Shown: positions 1-4,974 of the stretch, piece after piece
Layout: each line of letters starts with the position of its first letter
Numbering within the stretch: the first letter of the stretch is position 1
Assembly (NCBI GenBank): GCA_022563655.1
Contig: JADFMW010000161.1
Location: forward strand, 1 to 6,141
Direction: 5' to 3'
From: Pseudomonadota bacterium
GTDB lineage: Bacteria; Pseudomonadota; Alphaproteobacteria; JAAXGF01
DNA length: 6,141 nt
The notes under the pieces: generated by a model
Databases searched by the model: none
What the model saw: only the letters and a program-made list of their open reading frames with translations
What the model was told of the DNA's origin: nothing
Program-made: the position numbers and the translations under genes

Positions 1-26
1 CTGGGGGCGCCCGCGCGGCGGCGCGC

Positions 27-61
27 GCGTGATGTAGCGCCGGGTGCGTGATATTGCGCCG
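27..61. repeat. Short tandem repeat, 19-bp period, flanked by GC arms
   Basis: Two 16-base copies lie at 27-42 (GCGTGATGTAGCGCCG) and 46-61 (GCGTGATATTGCGCCG). They differ at two positions and are spaced 19 bp apart. Nine-base arms GGCGCGCGC (20-28) and GCGCGCGCC (61-69) are perfect inverted complements around the pair, so a GC stem with a loop of about 32 nt could form. There is no T-run, so an intrinsic terminator for the leftward gene ending at 81 is not well supported. I see no convincing coding region in positions 1-80. The repeat may be a protein-binding site or simply GC-rich low complexity. Confidence 0.45.
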
Positions 62-80
62 CGCGCGCCCACGAGGGCCG

Positions 81-947
81 TCAGCCGGCCTCGGCGAACA
101 GCTTGAGAAGGTAGTCGCGGCTCGCGAGCGTCGCCTCGACCGAGCGCTCGGGAGCGTAGATCTCGAGCGCCAGCGCGGCATCGACCGTGGCCAGGAAGCC
201 GGCGATCGAGGCGAAGTCGACGGCGCCCTCGCCGAGCGGAAGGTGCTCGCTGATTTTCCGCTTGTTGTCGTTCATGTGGAAGTGGGCGATGTGCTTGCTC
301 AGCGCGCCGAACTCGGCTTCGAGCCCGGCGCCCACGTAGGCGTGGCCGGTGTCGAAGTTGACCTTGACGTTGCTCCGGCCCGTGGCCTCGACCATCGCCG
401 CCAGGGACTCGGCGGTCGGCGCCGCGGTGTGGCGGGTGTGGACCTCGTTCTCGACCGCCACGGTGATGCCGGCCTGGGCGGCAATATCGGCCCAGCGCGC
501 GATCGCCTCCACCGCCCGCTCGCCACCGTGCCGCAGAAGACGGTCGCGGTCGAAACGCGGGCTTTCGAACGGCACCCCTTTGCGCTCGAGGCTCGAAAGC
601 TCGATCACGACGCCCGGATGGACGCACAAGAGGGGGCTGGCCAGGCGCTCGGCGAGGTCCACGGAGCGCCGCACCAGTTCGTCGTTCGAGCGGCGCTCCT
701 CGGGCAGCGGCGAGGCCGCGTTCAGGGTGAACGGGCCATAAAAGTTGTACCCGATCTCTTCGCCGTCCCTGATCGCGACCAGCTCATCAAGCACCGCCGC
801 GTCGATCAGGCCGGGCCAGAAGTTAATCGGATCGCAGTTCAGCTCCAGGCCTTGGAAGCCGTTTTGGGCGGCAAACCTGGCCGCCTCGACCGGCCCCATC
901 ACCGGCAACAGGGTCCAGGTGCAAGGATAGATTCGCGGTCCGGTCAT
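81..947 (-). CDS. Sugar phosphate isomerase/epimerase-like TIM-barrel protein
   Basis: This 288-residue protein belongs to the xylose isomerase-like / AP endonuclease 2 superfamily, whose (beta/alpha)8 members isomerise or epimerise sugars, inositols or hydroxypyruvate with a divalent metal. Residues matching the usual metal site are visible: His110 in CVHPG, Glu166 in VAVENE, Asp199 and His202 in NFDTGHAY, His224 in AHFHMND, and Glu262 in LALEIY. The Asp and His of the endonuclease IV trinuclear zinc site are absent (the segment reads LGEGAVDF), which argues against DNA repair and for a single-metal isomerase. There is no signal peptide, so it is probably cytoplasmic. The chosen start is ATG at 947, with GAGG five bases upstream; an in-frame TTG at 974 would add nine residues but is less likely. 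It is transcribed away from the cell-wall operon and is probably functionally unrelated to it. The substrate cannot be told from sequence. Confidence 0.85.
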   Translation of the reverse strand: MTGPRIYPCTWTLLPVMGPVEAARFAAQNGFQGLELNCDPINFWPGLIDAAVLDELVAIRDGEEIGYNFYGPFTLNAASPLPEERRSNDELVRRSVDLAERLASPLLCVHPGVVIELSSLERKGVPFESPRFDRDRLLRHGGERAVEAIARWADIAAQAGITVAVENEVHTRHTAAPTAESLAAMVEATGRSNVKVNFDTGHAYVGAGLEAEFGALSKHIAHFHMNDNKRKISEHLPLGEGAVDFASIAGFLATVDAALALEIYAPERSVEATLASRDYLLKLFAEAG

Positions 948-1136
948 TCCTGCCTCATCTCGTTCGTCCGCCAAGGTTCAACGCGTGGCGAGCCATGGCT
1001 TGACCCGGGCGGGCAGGGCGGTCGCGATCGCATCGATCGGACCTCGACCCCTCGACCGATCCTCACGCGACGGATCCTGGTCACGCCATGCATCGGGGGG
1101 CGATGATGCGCTCTTTGACCGCCGGCTGACAACCGT

Positions 1137-1176
1137 TTAGGGCCAGAAGCGTTAGGAGGCGTTAGGGCCGGAAGCG
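1137..1176. repeat. GTTAGG-type short direct repeats
   Basis: TTAGGGCCAGAAGCG (1137-1151) recurs as TTAGGGCCGGAAGCG (1162-1176), with one mismatch and a 25-bp period. Between and across them, GCGTTAGG occurs at 1149-1156 and 1159-1166, exactly 10 bp (about one helical turn) apart. The spacing would suit a DNA-binding protein contacting one face of the helix, but no known regulator site is recognised. Confidence 0.4.
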
Positions 1177-1279
1177 CCGCATCTCGCCGCAGCCACTGTC
1201 GCTCGGTTGTCGAAGACCTGCTTCCGCACGCAGCGCATCTTTTACGTCAACGACAATCTGCAACAAGCTGAATTTAAAG

Positions 1280-1307
1280 ATTATTCTCATAAGATTGCAA
1301 ATTGCAA
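1280..1307 (-). promoter_or_regulatory. Candidate leftward sigma70-type promoter
   Basis: Read on the minus strand, TTGCAA (1307-1302) is followed after 16 bases by AATAAT (1285-1280), matching the -35 and -10 consensus at 4/6 and 5/6 positions. It would point toward the isomerase-like gene but leave a leader of more than 300 nt. The -35 element lies inside the 1294-1308 palindrome, so a protein bound there could block it. This is inferred from sequence only; AT-rich DNA gives such matches by chance. Confidence 0.22.
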
Positions 1308-1320
1308 TGCAAGATGCATT
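1294..1320. promoter_or_regulatory. Candidate operator: two overlapping TGCAA palindromes
   Basis: ATTGCAA-A-TTGCAAT at 1294-1308 is a perfect 7-1-7 inverted repeat. It overlaps a second near-palindrome, AATGCAA-G-ATGCATT, at 1306-1320, where six of seven pairs match. The two centres (1301 and 1313) are 12 bp apart. Overlapping 7-1-7 dyads are the classical layout for Fur-family regulators, and TGCAA-containing sites have been described for alphaproteobacterial Fur/Mur proteins (from memory). An E. coli-like Fur fragment, TGAGAATAAT, also lies next door on the minus strand (1289-1280). The regulator assignment is inference; a LacI- or TetR-type factor would fit a palindrome equally well. The site lies between the divergent genes and could act on either. 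Confidence 0.4.
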
Positions 1321-1329
1321 CTTAGAGTG

Positions 1330-1357
1330 TTGATTTAATGGAATAGTCGTCGATAAG
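1330..1357 (+). promoter_or_regulatory. Alternative weak rightward promoter candidate
   Basis: TTGATT (1330-1335) and GATAAG (1352-1357) are separated by 16 bases, each matching the sigma70 consensus at four positions. It lies ten bases downstream of the palindrome cluster, so a bound regulator could influence it. It is a rival to the candidate at 1404-1432, and neither can be confirmed by reading alone. Confidence 0.2.
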
Positions 1358-1403
1358 TGTTCAGTCGCGGGCACCTAATATTGTTGTTGCAGAGTAAAAG
1401 TGC

Positions 1404-1432
1404 TTGCCATCTTCCGAGTGTTCGTTAATTAT
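1404..1432 (+). promoter_or_regulatory. Candidate promoter for the cell-wall operon
   Basis: TTGCCA (1404-1409; 5/6 match to the -35 consensus) and AATTAT (1427-1432; 4/6 match to the -10) are separated by 17 bases. Transcription would begin near 1439, giving a leader of about 35 nt before the ATG at 1473. The location in the AT-rich island directly upstream of the first rightward gene supports a promoter here, though the exact hexamers are uncertain. Confidence 0.33.
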
Positions 1433-1472
1433 CGGCGCTTTTCGCGGACCAATGTTTGGGCAAAGGAAAATC

Positions 1473-2462
1473 ATGAGCCGCCTGATGGTGCGCCGAACCT
1501 GTGCCGCGTTTGCGGCGCTGCTTTGCTTCGTCGTCGCGGCGACGCCGGCGGCGGCGCACGACCCGTCGTTTTCGGCCTGGCTCGAGAAGCTGCGCGGCGA
1601 GGCGGCATCGCAGGGCGTCAGCCAAGCGACCCTCGCCGCCGCGCTCTCCGGCCTGCAGCCCATCCCCCGCATCATCGAGCTCGACCGCCGCCAACCGGAG
1701 GTGACGCAAACGTTCTCCGAGTACATGGCGCGGCGGGTCACGCCGGAACTCGTGGAGGAGGGCAGGCGGGCCTTGCGCGAGAACCGCGCGGTTCTCGAAG
1801 CGGTCGGCGCCGAGTATGGCGTACAGCCGCGCTTCATCGTCGCCCTGTGGGGGGTCGAATCGCGCTACGGCAAGTATACCGGAGGCTTCCGCGTCATCGC
1901 CGCGCTCGCGACGCTGGCTTACGACGCGCGGCGCAGTGATTTCTTCCGTCGCGAGTTGCTCGTCGCGCTGAAAATCCTCGACAAGGGCCACATCACGCCC
2001 GATCGAATGACCGGCTCGTGGGCCGGCGCGATGGGGCAGAGCCAATTCATGCCATCGAGTTTCCAGAACTACGCCGTCGACCACGACGGCGACGGCCGCA
2101 AAGACATCTGGAACACCCCGGCCGACGTGTTCGCCTCGACCGCCAACTATCTCGCGCGCCTGGGCTGGCGCGGCGACCAGACTTGGGGCGGCGAGGTCGA
2201 TTTGCCCGAGGGTTTCGATCCGAGCCTCGTCGGCATCGACGTGGCGAAGCTCCCCGGCGACTGGCGGCGCCTCGGCGTGCGCCGCGCCGGCGGAGGTGAT
2301 CTGACAATGGAGGACCACGAGGCGTCGATCGTGACGCCCGGCGGCCTCGAGGGAGCGGCATACCTTGTGCTCGACAACTACCGTACGATCTTGAAGTGGA
2401 ACCGATCGGATTACTTTGCTGTGTCTGTCGGACACCTTGCCGATCTTATCGGAGGCGGTTAG
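1473..2462 (+). CDS. mltB: Lytic murein transglycosylase, MltB/GH103 type (SLT_2 family)
   Basis: This 329-residue enzyme should cleave the MurNAc-GlcNAc bond of peptidoglycan glycan strands, leaving 1,6-anhydro-MurNAc ends, in the periplasm. The catalytic Glu is residue 129 in WGVESRYG, equivalent to Glu162 of E. coli Slt35. The family signature GSWAGAMGQSQFMPSSF follows at 181-197. DHDGDGRKD at 203-211 matches the EF-hand-like calcium loop known in Slt35. Residues 1-28 form a Sec signal peptide with likely cleavage after TPAAA. There is no lipobox, so unlike E. coli MltB it is predicted to be soluble rather than a lipoprotein, and there is no C-terminal PG-binding domain. The ATG at 1473 is chosen because AAGGAA ends five bases upstream and the signal peptide begins there; an upstream in-frame TTG (1404) and ATG (1452) are weaker. 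It is the first gene of the rightward operon. The family is secure; the symbol is by homology. Confidence 0.93.
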   Translation: MSRLMVRRTCAAFAALLCFVVAATPAAAHDPSFSAWLEKLRGEAASQGVSQATLAAALSGLQPIPRIIELDRRQPEVTQTFSEYMARRVTPELVEEGRRALRENRAVLEAVGAEYGVQPRFIVALWGVESRYGKYTGGFRVIAALATLAYDARRSDFFRRELLVALKILDKGHITPDRMTGSWAGAMGQSQFMPSSFQNYAVDHDGDGRKDIWNTPADVFASTANYLARLGWRGDQTWGGEVDLPEGFDPSLVGIDVAKLPGDWRRLGVRRAGGGDLTMEDHEASIVTPGGLEGAAYLVLDNYRTILKWNRSDYFAVSVGHLADLIGGG

Positions 2463-2463
2463 A
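2451..2463 (+). promoter_or_regulatory. Strong ribosome binding site inside the end of mltB
   Basis: GGAGG (2451-2455) lies within the last codons of the transglycosylase gene, eight bases before the ATG at 2464. That ATG starts just after the TAG stop at 2460-2462. The arrangement predicts translational coupling and favours 2464 over the later ATG at 2551 as the start of the rlpA-like gene. Confidence 0.6.
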
Positions 2464-3735
2464 ATGCACACATTGTCGTTGTTCGCTCCCGCGATTTACC
2501 ACAAGCTGTTGAATACGAGACCGGTCGTGAATCTGAGATCGGTCGTGAAGATGAGACGGGTCGCGCCCCGCGCCGCCGTCCTTGCACCCGCCGTCCTGGC
2601 GCTTGTCCTCGGCGCCTGTTCCGAGGTCCAGCTCGTTGCCTACACCGCCAAGGAAATCGCCGCGCGCGTCGAGGGAACGCCGCCCGAGGGCGTTTACAAG
2701 GTCGGCGATCCCTACCAGATGTACGGCACCTGGTACTATCCGGAACATGATCCGGAGTACAACGAAATCGGCATTGCCTCGTGGTACGGCGAACCGTTTC
2801 ACGGGCGCGCCACCGCCAACGGTTCCGTCTACGACATGAACGCGCTGACCGCGGCGCACAAGACGCTGCCGATGCCCAGCATGGTGATGGTGACTAACCT
2901 TGAGAACGGGCGTTCGCTGACGCTCACGGTGAACGACCGCGGGCCGTTTACGACCGGGCGCATCATCGACGTTTCGCGCCGGGCCGCCCAACTGCTCGGC
3001 TTTTCCGAGCAAGGCACGACGCTGGTGCGCATCCAAGCCGTGCGCGCCGAGCCCGCCGCGACGATGGTCGCCTCGCCGTCGCCTGCCGCGGAGGCGGCGC
3101 AGCCGCCCCAGGCCGCCGCCGCGCCGCCGCCTGCCGCGGAGGCGGCGCAGCCGCCCCAGGTCATCACCCAGGAGCCCCTGCCGGCGATCGCGCTCGCGCC
3201 GATGGTGCCCGAGGACTTCACCCGGGCGCCGGCGCCGACGTTTACGCTCGCGGCGAAGGCGCCCGAGGCCGCCGCCACGGAGCCGCCGACGCCGATCGTG
3301 CTTGTCGGCGCGACGCCCGAGGCCGCCGCCGCGGAGCCGCCGCCGCCGATCGCACTTGTCGGCGTGACGCCCGAGGCCGCCGCCGCGGCGCCGCCGCCGC
3401 CGCCGATCACGCTTGTCGGCGCGACGCCCGAGGCCGCCGCCGCGGAGCCGCCGCCGGCGATCGCACTCGCCGCCGCGATGCCCTTGGCGGTGGCGGCGGA
3501 CGAAGCGGTCACGATGTACATTCAAGCCGGCGCCTTCACCAAGCTCGACAACGCGCGCCGCCTCAGCGCCACGCTGGCTCGGTTCGGCCCGGCGCGGATG
3601 ACCCGGGCGGTGGTCCGCGGCCGTGAGTTCTACCGCGTTCGGATCGGCCCCATCGGCACCCGCGAAGAGGCCAACGCGCTGCTTGCCCGCGTGATTGCCG
3701 CGGGCCATTCCGACGCGCTCTCCGTCATCGATTGA
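2464..3735 (+). CDS. rlpA: RlpA-like septal lipoprotein (DPBB plus SPOR), altered active site
   Basis: A 423-residue protein. RlpA binds denuded glycan strands at the division septum, and in Pseudomonas aeruginosa it is a lytic transglycosylase. Order: N-terminal extension (1-29); lipoprotein signal with lipobox LGAC and modified Cys52; a double-psi beta-barrel (about 103-185) containing GIASWYG, TAAHKTLP and VNDRGPF; an Ala/Pro-rich repeat linker (about 200-340); and a C-terminal SPOR domain (about 348-422) expected to bind denuded glycan. His132 and Asp158 match the catalytic His131 and Asp157 of P. aeruginosa RlpA, but Ser121 (TCC, 2824-2826) stands where Glu120 is expected, so catalysis may be weakened or lost. 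The ATG at 2464 has the best ribosome site. Starting at the ATG at 2551 would give a textbook 22-residue lipoprotein signal peptide and a 394-residue protein, but it lacks a clear ribosome site. The gene starts one base after mltB ends, and its stop overlaps the next ATG. Confidence 0.9.
   Translation: MHTLSLFAPAIYHKLLNTRPVVNLRSVVKMRRVAPRAAVLAPAVLALVLGACSEVQLVAYTAKEIAARVEGTPPEGVYKVGDPYQMYGTWYYPEHDPEYNEIGIASWYGEPFHGRATANGSVYDMNALTAAHKTLPMPSMVMVTNLENGRSLTLTVNDRGPFTTGRIIDVSRRAAQLLGFSEQGTTLVRIQAVRAEPAATMVASPSPAAEAAQPPQAAAAPPPAAEAAQPPQVITQEPLPAIALAPMVPEDFTRAPAPTFTLAAKAPEAAATEPPTPIVLVGATPEAAAAEPPPPIALVGVTPEAAAAAPPPPPITLVGATPEAAAAEPPPAIALAAAMPLAVAADEAVTMYIQAGAFTKLDNARRLSATLARFGPARMTRAVVRGREFYRVRIGPIGTREEANALLARVIAAGHSDALSVID
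2522..2556 (+). repeat. 18-bp-period tandem duplication at the rlpA N-terminus
   Basis: CGGTCGTGAATCTGAGA (2522-2538) recurs as CGGTCGTGAAGATGAGA (2540-2556), with two mismatches and a period of 18 nt (six codons). It encodes VVNLRS followed by VVKMRR. The second copy creates the internal ATG at 2551 that precedes the lipoprotein signal, so the duplication bears on which start is used. Confidence 0.5.
3080..3160 (+). repeat. Perfect 33-bp direct repeat in the rlpA linker
   Basis: Positions 3080-3112 and 3128-3160 are identical over 33 bases, with a 48-bp period (16 codons). They encode two copies of PAAEAAQPPQ separated by AAAAPP. Identity that extends to third codon positions suggests a recent in-frame duplication. 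It lengthens the flexible linker between the barrel and SPOR domains. Confidence 0.75.
3262..3480 (+). repeat. Four-unit tandem repeat (54/54/57/54 bp) in the rlpA linker
   Basis: The units begin at CCC codons 3262, 3316, 3370 and 3427, and each encodes roughly PEAAAAEPPPPIALVGAT. The third unit carries one extra Pro codon (57 bp). The last unit has diverged at its end, reading IALAAAM. All units keep the reading frame, so changes in copy number would alter linker length without breaking the gene. The sequence is low-complexity and probably disordered. Confidence 0.8.
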
Positions 3736-4946
3736 TGCGGGCTAGGCGGGCCGGCAGGCGCCGCACCGAACCAGGGTCGTACTTCGTGATCGTTTTCGCT
3801 GGGCTTCGTCGTTTTGCCTTTTCGTGGATCGTGCTGTGCCTTGTCGCGGCGCTCGCCGCGGCGCGGCCGGCGGCGGCGCTGGAAACCCTCGCGCGCCAGG
3901 CGATTCTGGTCGAGGAAGCGACCGGCGCGGTGCTGCTCGAAAAGAACGCCGACGAGCTCATGGCGCCGTCGTCGATGAGCAAGCTCATGACGGTGTACAT
4001 GGTGTTCGAGCGCCTCGCCGAAGGCACCCTGGCGCTCGACGATACCTTCCTGGTCAGCGAAAAGGCCTGGCGCAAGAGCGGCTCGAAGATGTTCGTCGAG
4101 GTCGGCAAACGGGTCACGGTCGAGGACCTGCTGCGCGGGATCATCGTGCAGTCGGGCAACGACGCCTGCATCGTCGTCGCCGAGGGGCTCAGCGGCAGCG
4201 AGGAAGCGTTCGCGGCGGAGATGACCGAACGCGGCCGCGAGATCGGGCTGCGCGCGAGCGTGTTCAAGAACTCAAGCGGCTGGCCCGAAGAGGGTCACGT
4301 CATGACGGCGCGCGACCTGGCGTGGCTCGCGCATCGCACGATCCGCGACTTCCCACAGTATTACCACTACTACGCGGAGACCAGTTTCACCTATAACGGC
4401 ATTCGCCAGGGCAATCGCAATCCGCTGCTGTACAGGGATATGGGCGCCGATGGCCTGAAGACCGGTCACACCGTGGCGGCCGGCCACGGTCTTGTCGCCT
4501 CGAGCGAACGCGACGGGCGGCGCCTGATTCTCGTGATCAATGGTCTCGAAGGTCCCAATGCGCGGTTGCGCGAGGCCGAACGCCTGCTCGACTATGGCTA
4601 TCGCGCGTTCGGCACGTACGCCCTGTTCGAGAATGGGGCGACGGTGACCGACGCCGATGTCTGGCTGGGCGACGCGCCGACGGTGCCGCTCGTCATCGAG
4701 AACGATCTCGCGGTGACCCTGCTCCGCGCGGCGCGCCGCAAGATGGAGGTCAAGGTCGTGTTCGAGGGGCCGGTGCCGGCGCCGATCGCCCGCGGCGAGC
4801 CGATCGCCAAGCTGGTGGTCTCCGCGCCCGGAACGGCGCCGATCGAGGTGCCGCTGGTCGCCGGCGCCGATGTCGGGAAGCTCTCGATGTTCCGCCGCCT
4901 CGGCGCGGCCATCGGCTACCTGGTGTGGGGCTCGGAGTCGCCGTGA
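3735..4946 (+). CDS. dacC: D-alanyl-D-alanine carboxypeptidase (PBP5/6 type, peptidase S11)
   Basis: This 403-residue penicillin-binding protein should remove the terminal D-Ala from peptidoglycan pentapeptides in the periplasm. All three active-site motifs are present: Ser80-Met-Ser-Lys83 (SxxK, nucleophile Ser80), Ser140-Gly-Asn142 (SxN) and Lys242-Thr-Gly244 (KTG). A beta-rich C-terminal PBP5_C domain (about 285-375) and a short hydrophobic/amphipathic tail (MFRRLGAAIGYLVWG) follow; the tail may anchor it to the membrane as in PBP5. The signal peptide core is IVLCLVAALAAA, with likely cleavage after ARPAAA (48). The ATG at 3735 overlaps the rlpA stop by one base (TGATG) but has no clear ribosome site. 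An internal GTG at 3786, with AGGG (3773-3776) nine bases upstream, would give a more normal signal peptide, so the true start is uncertain. The tail and pI do not decide between the dacA, dacC and dacD paralogues; the symbol is nominal. Confidence 0.93.
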   Translation: MRARRAGRRRTEPGSYFVIVFAGLRRFAFSWIVLCLVAALAAARPAAALETLARQAILVEEATGAVLLEKNADELMAPSSMSKLMTVYMVFERLAEGTLALDDTFLVSEKAWRKSGSKMFVEVGKRVTVEDLLRGIIVQSGNDACIVVAEGLSGSEEAFAAEMTERGREIGLRASVFKNSSGWPEEGHVMTARDLAWLAHRTIRDFPQYYHYYAETSFTYNGIRQGNRNPLLYRDMGADGLKTGHTVAAGHGLVASSERDGRRLILVINGLEGPNARLREAERLLDYGYRAFGTYALFENGATVTDADVWLGDAPTVPLVIENDLAVTLLRAARRKMEVKVVFEGPVPAPIARGEPIAKLVVSAPGTAPIEVPLVAGADVGKLSMFRRLGAAIGYLVWGSESP

Positions 4947-4974
4947 GCCTCGGCCGCCTATCCGGATCAGACGC

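Larger units (their letters stand above)
948..1472. other. Divergent intergenic region with AT-rich half
   Basis: This 525-bp gap lies between the divergent isomerase-like gene and the lytic transglycosylase gene. Positions 948-1240 are GC-rich like the coding regions and hold only short direct repeats (CCTCGACC twice in tandem at 1042-1057, and the GTTAGG repeats listed separately). Positions about 1240-1470 are clearly A/T-rich and contain the palindrome cluster and the candidate promoters. I see no convincing small gene: possible short reading frames here lack ribosome binding sites and have codon use unlike the neighbours. Confidence 0.6.

Noticed and set aside
20..69. Intrinsic terminator for the leftward gene
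   Set aside because: The arms are complementary, but the loop is about 32 nt and no T-run follows in the direction of transcription.
948..974. TTG at 974 as start of the isomerase-like gene
   Set aside because: The ATG at 947 has GAGG at a good distance, and the conserved sequence begins just after it.
48..1106. Long plus-strand open frame opposite the isomerase-like gene
   Set aside because: Its product is Arg/Gly/Ala-rich with no recognisable motif, while the minus-strand frame has a coherent TIM-barrel metal site; it is a GC-driven shadow.
944..1132. Small minus-strand frame whose stop overlaps the ATG of the isomerase-like gene (ATGA)
   Set aside because: The overlap looks like coupling, but there is no ribosome site before its ATG (1093) or TTG start, and the product is a Pro/Arg-rich string without recognisable features.
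1162..1374. Small minus-strand frame in the AT-rich intergenic region
   Set aside because: GTG or internal ATG (1290) starts lack ribosome sites, codon use is unlike neighbouring genes, and it crosses the palindrome cluster, which better explains the sequence.
1425..2471. Long minus-strand open frame opposite the lytic transglycosylase gene
   Set aside because: No known motif is visible; the opposite strand carries a complete GH103 protein with signal peptide and ribosome site.
3080..3480. Repeats in the rlpA gene as a CRISPR-like array
   Set aside because: Units are directly adjacent, without unique spacers, keep the reading frame, and encode a low-complexity linker.
2446..3708. 420-codon minus-strand frame opposite rlpA, very rich in Arg and Gly
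   Set aside because: Its repeats are the reverse translation of the Ala/Pro linker repeats; there is no plausible protein fold.
4870..4974. Upstream ATG as the start of tmk
   Set aside because: It would add 35 residues without family similarity and overlap dacC by 77 bases; the GTG at 4975 gives the normal length.
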